Shown here: positions 52,967-62,040 of the stretch, piece by piece | Numbering within the stretch: the stretch's first letter is position 1 | Layout: each line of letters opens with the position of its first letter | Origin: Epibacterium ulvae | GTDB lineage: Bacteria > Pseudomonadota > Alphaproteobacteria > Rhodobacterales > Rhodobacteraceae | Length of the DNA: 64,000 nucleotides | Direction of reading: 5' to 3' | NCBI RefSeq assembly: GCF_900102795.1 | Contig: NZ_FMWG01000010.1 | Location: 62,001-126,000 of the forward strand | Position numbers and translations under genes: made by a program | Notes under the pieces: model-generated | What the model saw: the letters and a program-made list of their open reading frames with translations, nothing else | Told to the model about the DNA's origin: nothing | Database searches by the model: none

Positions 52967-55111
52967 ATGATTTCTGCTGATGATCTGATCGAACTGGTCC
53001 GTACCTATAATCCCAAAACAAATGCAGACAGGCTGATTGATGCTTTTGCTTTTGGGGAGCAAATGCACGAAGGACAGTTTCGCCACTCGGGTGAGCCTTA
53101 CTTTACGCATCCTGTAGCCGTAGCGGCAATTCTTTCAGAGCAACGGTTGGATGACGCATCCATTATCACTGCTCTGCTCCATGATACGATTGAAGACACC
53201 AAAACCTCTTACGAGGAAGTTGCTGAACGGTTTGGAGATGAAGTTGCAAAGCTGGTCGATGGTGTGACCAAGCTGACCAATCTGCAGCTCTCCTCCCGTG
53301 AAACCAAGCAGGCTGAAAATTTCCGCAAGTTGTTCATGGCGATGTCCAAAGATCTTCGGGTCATTTTGGTCAAGCTAGCCGATCGTTTGCACAATATGCG
53401 TACAATCAAGGCAATGCGCCCAGAAAAGCAGGCCCAGAAAGCCCGCGAAACCATGGACATCTATGCACCTCTTGCTGGTCGCATGGGGATGCAGTGGATG
53501 CGGGAAGAGCTTGAAGATCTCGCATTTCGGGTCCTCAACCCAGAAGGGCGGCAGTCCATTATTCGTCGCTTTGTAACCTTGCAGAGCGAAACAGGTGATG
53601 TGATCCACCGGATTACTGGCGATATGCGGCTTGAATTGGGCAAGGCCGGAATTCAGGCAGATGTCTTTGGCAGAGCCAAGAAACCCTATTCCATCTGGCG
53701 CAAGATGCAGGCTAAGGATCAGGGATTTTCGCGGCTCTCTGATATCTATGGTTTCCGGGTTATCACTCAAAGCGAGGAAGACTGTTATCGTGCGCTTGGC
53801 GCCATCCATCAGCGGTGGCGGGCCGTGCCTGGGCGCTTTAAAGATTATATCAGTCAGCCAAAATCCAACGGGTATCGTTCGATCCACACGACGGTTTCAG
53901 GTCGTGATGGCAAGCGGGTTGAAGTACAGATCCGAACCCGGCAGATGCATGATGTTGCTGAAACAGGTGTTGCAGCGCACTGGTCCTACAAAGATGGTGT
54001 GCGGTCACAAAACCCTTTTGCGGTTGATCCTGCCAAATGGATCGCATCGCTATCAGAGCAGTTCGATGCGGAAGAGGATCACGATGCTTTCCTCGAAGCG
54101 GTCAAGCTTGAGATGTATTCAGATCAAGTTTTCTGCTTTACCCCTAAAGGGGATGTGACCAAGTTGCCAAAAGGCGCAACGCCGATTGATTTTGCCTACG
54201 CCATTCACACGCGGATTGGGCACGCCTGCGTCGGGGCCAAAGTGGACGGCATTCGTGTGCCGCTGTGGACACGCCTTCGCAATGGTCAATCTGTGGATGT
54301 GATCACAGCGGAAGGTCAAACGCCTCAGGTCAGCTGGCTGGAGATTGCGACAACAGGTAAGGCGCGCACAGCTATTCGCCGTGCGTTGCGTGAAGCGGAT
54401 CGCGAACGATTTGTGAAGCTGGGGCATGAACTGGCCCGCTCGGCGTTTGAACATGTAGGGCGCAAAGCAACTGATAAAGCGCTTGAAACCGCCGCGCGGG
54501 CGTTGCGGGTTGGCACGGTTGAAGATCTCTTATCTCGCCTCGGTGCCGCAGAAATGACTGCACATGATGTTGTGCAGGCCGTTTATCCAGAAATTGTGGA
54601 TGGCACAGGGGATGAAATTTCGCCCCGCCGTGCCGTCATTGGCCTACAACCGGGGCAGAGCTTTGAACGCGCGCCCTGTTGCCAGCCGCTTCCTGGCGAA
54701 CGTATTATCGGAATTACGCATCGCGGGCGTGGCGTGGAAGTTCACGCCGCCGATTGTGATCGTTTGAGCGAATTTGATGAACAGCCGGACCGTTGGGTAG
54801 ATGTCAACTGGCATGGCGGCACTCACCCAGCTGCATATGGAACCACGTTTGAACTGACGATTGGCAATGATGCAGGTGTACTTGGGCGAATTTGCACATT
54901 GATTGGTGAGAAAAAGGCCAATATTTCTGATCTGAAATTCCTAGATCGGAAACCAGACTTTTACAGACTTATGGTCAATGTGGAATTGCGAGATGTTGAA
55001 CAGCTTCACTCGCTTATGTTGACCTTAGAAGCTGAAAGCGATGTCGCTGCTGTCGCCAGATTTCGGGCAAAACCCGAAACGTCGGGGTGGAAGGGATTGC
55101 AAAACAGCTGA
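52967..55111 (+). CDS. rsh: bifunctional (p)ppGpp synthetase/hydrolase (RelA/SpoT homologue)
   Basis: A 714-residue protein. The HD hydrolase domain has H48 in FTHPVAVAAIL and LLHDTIEDT (72-79). The synthetase domain follows (about 200-350) with GRAKKPYSIWRKM and PKSNGYRSIHTTV, then TGS (VFCFTPKGDVTKLPKGATPIDFAYAIHT) and a C-terminal ACT domain. Both active sites look intact, so it can make and degrade (p)ppGpp, the usual single long RSH of alphaproteobacteria. AAGG-like sequence upstream is weak. It follows rpoZ and precedes DUF2062. Confidence 0.95.
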   Translation: MISADDLIELVRTYNPKTNADRLIDAFAFGEQMHEGQFRHSGEPYFTHPVAVAAILSEQRLDDASIITALLHDTIEDTKTSYEEVAERFGDEVAKLVDGVTKLTNLQLSSRETKQAENFRKLFMAMSKDLRVILVKLADRLHNMRTIKAMRPEKQAQKARETMDIYAPLAGRMGMQWMREELEDLAFRVLNPEGRQSIIRRFVTLQSETGDVIHRITGDMRLELGKAGIQADVFGRAKKPYSIWRKMQAKDQGFSRLSDIYGFRVITQSEEDCYRALGAIHQRWRAVPGRFKDYISQPKSNGYRSIHTTVSGRDGKRVEVQIRTRQMHDVAETGVAAHWSYKDGVRSQNPFAVDPAKWIASLSEQFDAEEDHDAFLEAVKLEMYSDQVFCFTPKGDVTKLPKGATPIDFAYAIHTRIGHACVGAKVDGIRVPLWTRLRNGQSVDVITAEGQTPQVSWLEIATTGKARTAIRRALREADRERFVKLGHELARSAFEHVGRKATDKALETAARALRVGTVEDLLSRLGAAEMTAHDVVQAVYPEIVDGTGDEISPRRAVIGLQPGQSFERAPCCQPLPGERIIGITHRGRGVEVHAADCDRLSEFDEQPDRWVDVNWHGGTHPAAYGTTFELTIGNDAGVLGRICTLIGEKKANISDLKFLDRKPDFYRLMVNVELRDVEQLHSLMLTLEAESDVAAVARFRAKPETSGWKGLQNS

Positions 55112-55138
55112 GGTCTAAGTTGAAAAGGACGTCGACCG

Positions 55139-55843
55139 TTGGTCTTTAAACGCCGGGATAAGCGTTCGCTGCTTCGTGTCATTGCGGATTTCGTCTGGCC
55201 GCGCGGCGGTTGGGCTAGAGCTTTTCTGTATGTAAAATATAGAGTGCGGCGTTTGCCAGACTCCCCTGAACGCATCGCGCGGGGAGTTTGGGCTGGTATG
55301 TTCACCACTTTCACGCCGTTTTACGGGGTTCACTTTTTCATTGCAGCGTTTCTCGCACGCGCCATGAATGGCAATATTCTGGCGGCACTAAGCTCTACGT
55401 TTTTTGGTAACCCTCTCACTTATGTCCCTATTGGCGTGATCTCCCTTCAAACAGGTCATTGGATTTTAGGGACGGAATTCGACGATGAGGTGGACGCTTC
55501 ATTGGTGTCTAAATTCCTGGCAGCTGGACATGATTTAAAAAACAACCTGCTGTCGCTGTTTTCAGACCGACCGGTGGATTGGAGCGGATTGCGCCTTTTC
55601 TATGATGAGGTTTTTTTCCCTTACATGATTGGTGGGCTGATTCCCGGTGTTGTTGCCGGAACGGTTGGGTACCTTATTTGTCTGCCTTTGATCCGGGCCT
55701 ATCAGCAGCGCCGCCGGGCAAAGATCAAGGCTAAATTCGAAGCGATTAAACGTGCTGCAGCGTTGGTCGAATTGGAGCAGGGGGCGCAATCTATTGCAAA
55801 AGCTTCTGCACCAGATGCAGTATCACTGCGTAAGGCCAATTAG
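55139..55843 (+). CDS. DUF2062 membrane protein
   Basis: A 234-residue protein: basic N-terminus, then SPERIARGVWAGMFTTFTPFYGVHFFIAAFLARAMNGNI and FFGNPLTYVPIG, the DUF2062 signature. Two further hydrophobic stretches and a basic C-terminal tail (QQRRRAKIKAKFEAIKR) follow. Its function is unknown. The TTG start at 55139 has AAAGGA 8 nt upstream; 27 bp after rsh, likely the same operon. Confidence 0.88.
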   Translation: MVFKRRDKRSLLRVIADFVWPRGGWARAFLYVKYRVRRLPDSPERIARGVWAGMFTTFTPFYGVHFFIAAFLARAMNGNILAALSSTFFGNPLTYVPIGVISLQTGHWILGTEFDDEVDASLVSKFLAAGHDLKNNLLSLFSDRPVDWSGLRLFYDEVFFPYMIGGLIPGVVAGTVGYLICLPLIRAYQQRRRAKIKAKFEAIKRAAALVELEQGAQSIAKASAPDAVSLRKAN

Positions 55844-55883
55844 TATTCTTCTGAAGGTGATAACGGTATTGCTGTCAAAGCTT

Positions 55884-55907
55884 GAAACCCGCCTTTCCAC
55901 GGGTTTC
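55884..55907 (+). terminator. weak hairpin after DUF2062 gene
   Basis: GAAACCC (55884-55890) pairs with GGGTTTC (55901-55907) across a 10-nt loop; no T-run follows, so termination is uncertain. It lies before pdxJ, 37 bp after the DUF2062 stop. Confidence 0.4.
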
Positions 55908-55994
55908 ATGAATGTATCGTGGCAATTTCAACCTTGCTCTCAGCCGGTGTACAGGCCATGGATTATCTAAACGACATCGTACAAAGGGCTCCCC

Positions 55995-56741
55995 ATGGCT
56001 GATACGACCTTACGCCTTGGTGTGAATATTGACCACGTTGCAACTTTGCGAAACGCGCGTGGTGGTGCTGTGCCGGATCCGGTTCGCGCAGCGTTGATGG
56101 CACAAACAGCAGGTGCCGATGGGATCACTGCGCATCTGCGCGAGGATCGGCGCCACATTGTTGATGCAGATATTGAAGCCTTGATGGATCAGATCAGCAT
56201 TCCTCTCAATTTTGAGATGGCGGCAACGGAAGAAATGCAGAAAATTGCGCTGCATCATAAACCACATGCGGTTTGTATCGTGCCAGAAAAGCGGGAAGAG
56301 CGCACCACAGAAGGCGGGCTTGAAGTTGCGCGTGAGGAAAACAAGCTGGCACATTTCATTGCTCCCTTGCGAGATGCGGGCTGTCGGGTATCGATCTTTA
56401 TCGGGGCAGATGCAAAACAGATTGAGGCTGCCAACCGAATTGGTGCCGAAGTGATTGAACTGCACACAGGCGCCTATTGTGATGCCCACGCCGAAGGTGA
56501 TTTTGCAACGCGTGATCGCGAGCTGGTAGCGCTCTGCGAGATGGCAACTTACGCGCATAGCCTTGGTTTAGAAGTCCATGCAGGGCATGGTTTGACCTAT
56601 GAGACTGTTGAGCCCATTGCAGCCTTACCTGAAGTGAAAGAGCTGAATATTGGTCACTTTCTCATCGGGGAAGCTGTGTTTCGTGGGTTAGAATCGGCCA
56701 TTTCTGAAATGCGTCGCCTGATGGAGGCCGCTCGCTCGTGA
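55995..56741 (+). CDS. pdxJ: pyridoxine 5'-phosphate synthase
   Basis: Condenses 1-deoxyxylulose-5-phosphate and 3-amino-2-oxopropyl phosphate to pyridoxine phosphate. The 248 residues form a TIM barrel with [61 protein letters not shown] and [11 protein letters not shown]. It is coupled to the LysE gene (ATG at 56738 overlaps its TGA). Several PLP-dependent enzymes are encoded nearby. Confidence 0.97.
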   Translation: MADTTLRLGVNIDHVATLRNARGGAVPDPVRAALMAQTAGADGITAHLREDRRHIVDADIEALMDQISIPLNFEMAATEEMQKIALHHKPHAVCIVPEKREERTTEGGLEVAREENKLAHFIAPLRDAGCRVSIFIGADAKQIEAANRIGAEVIELHTGAYCDAHAEGDFATRDRELVALCEMATYAHSLGLEVHAGHGLTYETVEPIAALPEVKELNIGHFLIGEAVFRGLESAISEMRRLMEAARS

Positions 56742-57358
56742 TCGGTATTGAGTGGATTGCGGTCTGGGTGGCTTGGGTGCTTGCTGGTGGCAGCCCTGGC
56801 CCGGCGACGCTTTCCATTGCTGGAACCTCGATGAACACGGGACGCCAGGCTGGATTGTTTTTTTCTTTGGGTGTTCTCGCAGGATCGGCCACTTGGGGTC
56901 TGGCTGCCGCAGCCGGGTTGAGCGCGGTCATGCAGGCGAATGCGTGGGTGTTTGAGGTTCTGCGTTATTGTGGGGCGGGATATCTATTGTTTTTGGCGCT
57001 AAAATCCCTTCGCTCTGCGTTGTCATCAAACGCCGTGGTGCAGCAACGCGCTTATACGGGAAGCGCGTGGATGATTTTCACTAAGGGGGCATTGATTCAC
57101 CTGACCAATCCCAAAGCGATCTTATCTTGGGCTTCGATTTATTCACTTGTCCTTCAACCGGGAGCAGGCAGTGGGGCTGTGTTTGGGCTTTTTGCATTTC
57201 TATATAGCGGCTCGATTTTGGTATTTGTCGGATATGCGTTCCTATTTTCGTCTTCCAAAGTGGTCGCGGTCTATTCGCGCTTGCGCCGCTGGTTTGAATT
57301 TGTGTTTGCAGGTTTCTTTGGGGTGGCGAGCCTCAAGATCCTGACTGCAAGAGTGTGA
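56738..57358 (+). CDS. LysE/RhtB family exporter, second copy
   Basis: A 206-residue membrane protein with about six helices. [33 protein letters not shown] is the LysE/RhtB signature; [19 protein letters not shown] is the second conserved segment. The start is a GTG that overlaps pdxJ, so it is translated with it. The substrate is unknown. It differs from the exporter at 49467-50081 in most positions. Confidence 0.92.
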   Translation: MIGIEWIAVWVAWVLAGGSPGPATLSIAGTSMNTGRQAGLFFSLGVLAGSATWGLAAAAGLSAVMQANAWVFEVLRYCGAGYLLFLALKSLRSALSSNAVVQQRAYTGSAWMIFTKGALIHLTNPKAILSWASIYSLVLQPGAGSGAVFGLFAFLYSGSILVFVGYAFLFSSSKVVAVYSRLRRWFEFVFAGFFGVASLKILTARV

Positions 57359-57368
57359 GGCGCGCGCT

Positions 57369-57767
57369 TTGATCTTGGGGATAGGCACAGATCTGGCGAA
57401 TATTGAACGTATTCAAAAGACCCTGGACCGTTTCGGAGATCGTTTCCGCAATCGCGTGTTTACAGATGTAGAACAGCGCAAGGCAGAGCGGCGTCTAGAC
57501 GTCGCAGGGACCTATGCAAAACGCTGGGCTGCAAAAGAAGCTTGCTCTAAGGCGCTGGGAACCGGGCTGCGCATGGGAATTGCGTGGAAAGATATGGCTG
57601 TCAGCAATCTGGAAACAGGACAGCCAGTAATGCAGGTCACAGGCTGGGCGGCGGATCGTTTATCCGCGATGACACCTGCCGGTCACGAAGCGATTATCCA
57701 TGTGACACTCACCGATGACCATCCTTGGGCTCAGGCCTTTGTGGTGATCGAAGCGCGTCCCAAATAG
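57369..57767 (+). CDS. acpS: holo-[acyl-carrier-protein] synthase
   Basis: Transfers phosphopantetheine to acyl-carrier protein. The 132 residues begin [14 protein letters not shown], with the metal-binding Asp, and contain [21 protein letters not shown], the signature helix with the Glu. TTG start at 57369, with GAGG 8 nt upstream, overlapping the preceding gene region. The downstream lepB has its own leader. Confidence 0.95.
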   Translation: MILGIGTDLANIERIQKTLDRFGDRFRNRVFTDVEQRKAERRLDVAGTYAKRWAAKEACSKALGTGLRMGIAWKDMAVSNLETGQPVMQVTGWAADRLSAMTPAGHEAIIHVTLTDDHPWAQAFVVIEARPK

Positions 57768-57883
57768 GACGCAGATTTCAGCTCAAAAGAGTGAAGGTGT
57801 CGCGCAATATAGCGTAAACCTTGACTTAGTTGGCTTGGCCCCGCATGTAGCCACGGACCTAGTTTTAGATCTTGGAGAGCCTG

Positions 57884-58720
57884 ATGGCCGCCAAAGCGAA
57901 AACCGGCAATTCGATTGTCGAGACAATTAAGACCATTGTGTACGCCCTGTTGATTGCAGGTGTTTTCCGCACTCTGTTTTTCCAGCCCTTCTGGATTCCC
58001 TCAGGATCGATGAAAGAAACGCTTTTGATCGGCGATTTCCTTTTCGTGAACAAAATGGCTTATGGCTATTCCCACGCCTCTTGTCCTTCGGTGCGCTTGC
58101 CGCAATTTGGCATTAACGTGGACGCAGAGCAGATCTGTCGCTTCTTGGATGGAGACAACACGCGCCTTTTGGGCTCTCAGCCTGAACGGGGTGATGTCGT
58201 CGTTTTCCGTCACCCTGTCCATGGTGCGGATTACATCAAGCGGCTCGTCGGTCTGCCCGGTGACAAAATCCAAGTGAAGAACGGTGTCTTGTTCATCAAT
58301 GACACTGCGGTGAAGCTGGAGAACGATGGCGCCTTTGAAGAGGTCTACGCACCACAAGGGCCGCAACGTTCCGCGCCCCGCTGTGAAAATGGCCCTGTTG
58401 GTGTCGGCGGCACCTGCAGCAAATCACGGCAGATCGAAACGCTGCCAGATGGACCATCTTATGCCGTGTTGAATATCGGCAATCAAACCATGGATCATAC
58501 CGGCGTTTATCAGGTTCCCGAAGGTCACTTCTTCTTTATGGGCGACAACCGCGACAATTCAACGGATAGTCGTTTGTCGCAATCCGCAGGCGGTGCGGGC
58601 TTTGTACCGTTCGAAAATCTGATTGGTCGCGCTGATCGTATCATGTTCTCCTCGGCAGGACGCTCAATGCTGTTCTTCTGGACGTGGCGCGGGGATCGTT
58701 TCTTTAAGGCGGTCGAGTGA
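57884..58720 (+). CDS. lepB: signal peptidase I
   Basis: Cleaves signal peptides at the inner membrane. The 278 residues have one N-terminal membrane helix (about 15-33), the catalytic Ser in [10 protein letters not shown] (S42) and the catalytic Lys in [11 protein letters not shown] (K117), then [14 protein letters not shown]. It would process the many exported proteins here. GGAGAG precedes the ATG by 4 nt. A TTGACT at 57821-57826 may be a -35 element. Overlaps rnc by 4 bp. Confidence 0.97.
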   Translation: MAAKAKTGNSIVETIKTIVYALLIAGVFRTLFFQPFWIPSGSMKETLLIGDFLFVNKMAYGYSHASCPSVRLPQFGINVDAEQICRFLDGDNTRLLGSQPERGDVVVFRHPVHGADYIKRLVGLPGDKIQVKNGVLFINDTAVKLENDGAFEEVYAPQGPQRSAPRCENGPVGVGGTCSKSRQIETLPDGPSYAVLNIGNQTMDHTGVYQVPEGHFFFMGDNRDNSTDSRLSQSAGGAGFVPFENLIGRADRIMFSSAGRSMLFFWTWRGDRFFKAVE

Positions 58721-59394
58721 AACTTTCAAAAGAACTTCGCGCATTTGAGCAACGGATCGGGCATAAATTCACCGATCCGACTCTTTTGATGCGTTCCGTC
58801 ACCCATGCATCGATGTCTTCGCCAACGCGACAAGACAATCAAAGACTCGAGTTTCTAGGTGATCGTGTTTTGGGTCTGGTCATGGCGACTGCGCTGCTGG
58901 ATCAGGATCAAACTGCCAGCGAAGGCCAGCTTGCCCCGCGTTTTAACGCCTTGGTGCGCAAAGAGACCTGTGCCGAGGTCGCCCGCGAGATCGATTTAGG
59001 TGCGGTTCTTAAACTGGGCCGATCTGAGATGCTGTCGGGCGGGCGACGTAAGCAGGCCCTTTTGGGCGATGCCATGGAGGCGGTGATCGCGGCTGTCTAT
59101 AAAGATTCAGGGTTTGAAGCTGCGCAGAACCTGATTTTGCGCCTTTGGGGCGCGCGGATTTCCAATGTGGAAACGGATGCACGTGATTCCAAAACCTCAC
59201 TGCAGGAATGGGCACAGGCGCGGGGGCAAAAGCCACCAAGCTACGTCGAGATTTCGCGCAGCGGTCCAGATCATGCACCGGTTTTCACAATTGCAGCACG
59301 CCTGGAAACAGGGGCAGAAGCCCAAGCCACAGCTGGATCAAAGAGACAGGCGGAGCAAGCTGCGGCACGCGCGCTGTTGGCAGAGCTGTCATAG
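58717..59394 (+). CDS. rnc: ribonuclease III
   Basis: Double-strand RNA endonuclease for rRNA and mRNA processing. The 225 residues have the signature [16 protein letters not shown] (Arg where E. coli has Ser), [14 protein letters not shown] with the second acidic pair, and a dsRBD at about 155-223 ([19 protein letters not shown], then [14 protein letters not shown]). GTG start overlapping the lepB stop. A short TGGGG/CCCCA hairpin (59406-59421) lies between rnc and era, of unknown role. Confidence 0.96.
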   Translation: MKLSKELRAFEQRIGHKFTDPTLLMRSVTHASMSSPTRQDNQRLEFLGDRVLGLVMATALLDQDQTASEGQLAPRFNALVRKETCAEVAREIDLGAVLKLGRSEMLSGGRRKQALLGDAMEAVIAAVYKDSGFEAAQNLILRLWGARISNVETDARDSKTSLQEWAQARGQKPPSYVEISRSGPDHAPVFTIAARLETGAEAQATAGSKRQAEQAAARALLAELS

Positions 59395-59480
59395 CTGTTG
59401 CCGATTGGGGAGATTGCCCCACTGGTCCAATACATAAATTTCCTGTAGGGCTATGACCCTGCCAAGCGGGATCAAGAGAC

Positions 59481-60386
59481 ATGACAACACGCGCCGGATT
59501 TATTGCCCTTATCGGGGAGCCCAATGCAGGGAAATCCACCCTGACGAACTATATGGTCGGAGCCAAGGTTTCGATCGTGACGCATAAGGTGCAAACCACC
59601 CGTGCCCGTATTCGCGGCGTGGCTCTTGAAGGGGATGCGCAGCTGGTCTTTGTTGACACGCCGGGCCTGTTTCAGCCCCGTCGGCGTCTGGACCGTGCGA
59701 TGGTTGCTGCCGCTTGGGGCGGTGCTGCGGATGCTGATGTGATTGTCTTGATGGTTGAAGCTCATCGGGGTGTTACCGAAGGGGTAGAGCGTATCCTTGA
59801 GGGGCTGGGTGATATCGGGCAGGGGCGCACTGTCGCACTGGCGATCAACAAGATTGATAAAGTCCAAGCCGAAGATCTTTTGGCGCTGACCAAAGATCTG
59901 AACGAACGGTATTCTTTTGCCGAAACCTTTATGATTTCTGCGGAACGTGGCCACGGTGTAGATGCCTTGCGCGAATGGCTTGCAGGTGAGGTGCCTGAAG
60001 GTCCCTGGCTTTATCCCGAAGATCAGATTGCCGATCTGCCCATGCGCATGATTGCAGCAGAGATCACCCGTGAAAAACTGACCTTGCGCCTGCATCAAGA
60101 GCTGCCTTACCAGCTGACGGTTGAGACCGAAAACTGGGAAGAGCGCAAAGATGGATCCGCTAAAATTGATCAGGTGATTTATGTGGTACGGGACGGTCAC
60201 AAAGGGATCGTTCTGGGCAAACGTGGCGAGACGATCAAGGCAATCAGCCAAGCGGCTCGCTTAGAGCTGGAAGAGTTTCTGGATCGTAGAATCCACCTGT
60301 TCCTGCAGATCAAAGTGCGTCCAAACTGGTTAGAAGAATCAGAGCGCTATTCTGAAATGGGTCTTGATTTCAAAGACGGCAATTGA
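59481..60386 (+). CDS. era: GTPase Era
   Basis: Ras-like GTPase that helps assemble the 30S subunit and 16S rRNA. The 301 residues have P-loop GEPNAGKST (Ala for the usual Val), switch II DTPGLFQP, NKID and a C-terminal KH domain (VVRDGHKGIVLGKRGETIKAIS) that binds 16S rRNA. It is preceded by rnc, as in many bacteria. The last base of its stop is the first base of the DUF1491 start. Confidence 0.97.
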   Translation: MTTRAGFIALIGEPNAGKSTLTNYMVGAKVSIVTHKVQTTRARIRGVALEGDAQLVFVDTPGLFQPRRRLDRAMVAAAWGGAADADVIVLMVEAHRGVTEGVERILEGLGDIGQGRTVALAINKIDKVQAEDLLALTKDLNERYSFAETFMISAERGHGVDALREWLAGEVPEGPWLYPEDQIADLPMRMIAAEITREKLTLRLHQELPYQLTVETENWEERKDGSAKIDQVIYVVRDGHKGIVLGKRGETIKAISQAARLELEEFLDRRIHLFLQIKVRPNWLEESERYSEMGLDFKDGN

Positions 60387-60715
60387 TGGCTCGCCTGACT
60401 GCAGAGTTTTGGGTGCAAGCCTATCTCACGCGCCTGCGCCTGTATGATATCCCGGCTTTTGTCACGTCACATGGTGATGATACCGCGGGTGCTGTTTTGG
60501 TGAAGCTCAATACGCTGGATGGTGAGGCCGTCGCGTACCACCGGACTTATGATTTGTTGAGCGGTGAACGCATGTGGGATCAGCTGTCCTCTGGTGGTGA
60601 GGTCACGGTGGATCAGGCAATTGCACGGCAAAAAGAGTTTGATCCTGACCTTTGGGTGATCGAGGTCGAAGACCGGGCCGGGCGTCATCTTTTGGATGAG
60701 CCAGGGTTGGCGTAA
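60386..60715 (+). CDS. DUF1491 family protein
   Basis: A 109-residue protein of the DUF1491 family, of unknown function, common in alphaproteobacteria next to era and recO. It shows ARLTAEFWVQAYLTRLRLYDIPAFV and GDDTAGAVLVKLNTLDGEAVAYHRTYD. ATG at 60386, one base overlapping the era stop, is used over an upstream TTG. It is translated with era. Confidence 0.92.
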   Translation: MARLTAEFWVQAYLTRLRLYDIPAFVTSHGDDTAGAVLVKLNTLDGEAVAYHRTYDLLSGERMWDQLSSGGEVTVDQAIARQKEFDPDLWVIEVEDRAGRHLLDEPGLA

Positions 60716-60780
60716 CCTCTTTCCCTTGGGGCGCGAAACGGTCAAACTGTTGTTGGGTGTGAAAACGAATAGGCCTGCCG

Positions 60781-61506
60781 ATGGAGTGGCGCGATCAGGG
60801 AATTTTGTTACGTCGTCGTCGCCACGGCGAAAATGCCGCTATCATAGATGTGTTTACGCGCGCACATGGGCGGGTCTCAGGGTTGGTCCGTGGTGGCGCT
60901 GGTCGCAAGCTTGGCGCAATTCTGCAACCCGGCGCACAGCTTGATCTTGCATGGCGCGGGCGGTTGGAAACTCAACTGGGCGTTTTCCGTGTTGAGCCCG
61001 TTCGCAGCCGTACTGCTGCAGCGCTTTCAGATCGTGTTGCTTTGGCTGGATTGAATGCAGTGACCGGGTTGTTGCTGTTTTGCCTTCCAGAGCGGGCGCA
61101 GTATCTCAGCCTGTATGAAAACACTGAATTTATGCTTGATCTGTTGGAACACCCCGAAGTGTGGCCTCTTGCTTATATGAAATGGGAGGTTCAGCTTTTG
61201 GAGGAAATGGGCTTTGCTCTTGATCTTTCGGCTTGTGCTGTGACCGGAGCGACGCAGGAGTTGATCTATGTCTCTCCCAAAAGCGGCCGTGCGGTGTCAC
61301 GCCAGGGGGCTGGCGAATGGGCAGATCGCTTGTTGCCTTTGCCTTCGGTTCTGCGCGGTGTTGGCGATGGATCTGACCGTGATATTCTAGAAGCGCTCCA
61401 CACGACCGGCCATTTCGTGGCCCATCATTTGGCCCCTAACTTAGGGGATCGTCCGGTCCCCGAGGCGCGGGCGCGATTCGTGTCTGCGCTTACTCAGCGG
61501 CTGTAA
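60781..61506 (+). CDS. recO: DNA repair protein RecO
   Basis: Loads RecA with RecR at gaps and anneals strands. The 241 residues begin [39 protein letters not shown], the OB-fold start of RecO, then a helical domain with [23 protein letters not shown]. The zinc-site cysteines are largely absent, as in some members. Its 3' end overlaps the convergent META gene by 17 bp. Confidence 0.94.
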   Translation: MEWRDQGILLRRRRHGENAAIIDVFTRAHGRVSGLVRGGAGRKLGAILQPGAQLDLAWRGRLETQLGVFRVEPVRSRTAAALSDRVALAGLNAVTGLLLFCLPERAQYLSLYENTEFMLDLLEHPEVWPLAYMKWEVQLLEEMGFALDLSACAVTGATQELIYVSPKSGRAVSRQGAGEWADRLLPLPSVLRGVGDGSDRDILEALHTTGHFVAHHLAPNLGDRPVPEARARFVSALTQRL

Positions 61507-61882
61507 AGACCATTTCAGCAGTGTCATCGCCGCGCAGAATAAGTGTTTTATCCAAGACTTCCGCTTCGTTCATGCGCAGCAACAACTGCAACGCATAGGT
61601 TTCAGCGTCATAGTCTGGGCACTCCTGTGTGCCGCGCTTCAAATTGTTGAGACTAAACCAAGGATAGGGAGAGTTCACCCGACCCTCAAAACTGTTACAA
61701 GGTCCAACACCTTGCACAAATCCACCCTCCTCCATGAAGAGAGAGACCGGGGCCGCAAATGGGTTTTGGTTGATTTCAGTGAGGCTCCACAGGCGAGCGG
61801 CTGCGCCATGGCCTGTTAGGGTTTCATCACGGGTGCAGGCGGCAAGAGAAAGAAAAAACAAAGCAACAAAAAAACGGGTCAT
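61490..61882 (-). CDS. META-domain lipoprotein
   Basis: A 130-residue predicted lipoprotein: signal with lipobox LAAC (Cys16), then a META domain ([46 protein letters not shown]). META proteins resemble heat-shock protein HslJ and have no defined function. The GVGPCNSF segment is the typical Gly-Cys-Asn turn. Confidence 0.88.
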   Translation of the reverse strand: MTRFFVALFFLSLAACTRDETLTGHGAAARLWSLTEINQNPFAAPVSLFMEEGGFVQGVGPCNSFEGRVNSPYPWFSLNNLKRGTQECPDYDAETYALQLLLRMNEAEVLDKTLILRGDDTAEMVFTAAE

Positions 61883-61989
61883 GGTCGTCTCGAATGATGG
61901 GGTTGTGATCGCCTGTGCATCCGAGTTTTACGGAATTTTGTCAATTCATACGCCAGCGCGCAGCAGAGTAACGATGTATTCATGCCACG

Positions 61990-62020
61990 AAAAAACGGCC
62001 CTCAGAGGTCTCTGGGGCCG
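61990..62020 (-). terminator. Rho-independent terminator of mcd
   Basis: On the minus strand an 11-bp stem (62010-62020 with 61996-62007, one bulge) is followed by six T (A-run 61990-61995 on the plus strand), 20 bp after the mcd stop. Confidence 0.85.
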
Positions 62021-62040
62021 TGAAGTCGAGGGTGATTGTT

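Noticed and set aside
59406-59421. TGGGG/CCCCA hairpin between rnc and era as an RNase III autoregulatory site
   Set aside because: The stem is only 5 bp and without conserved features of the known rnc leader.
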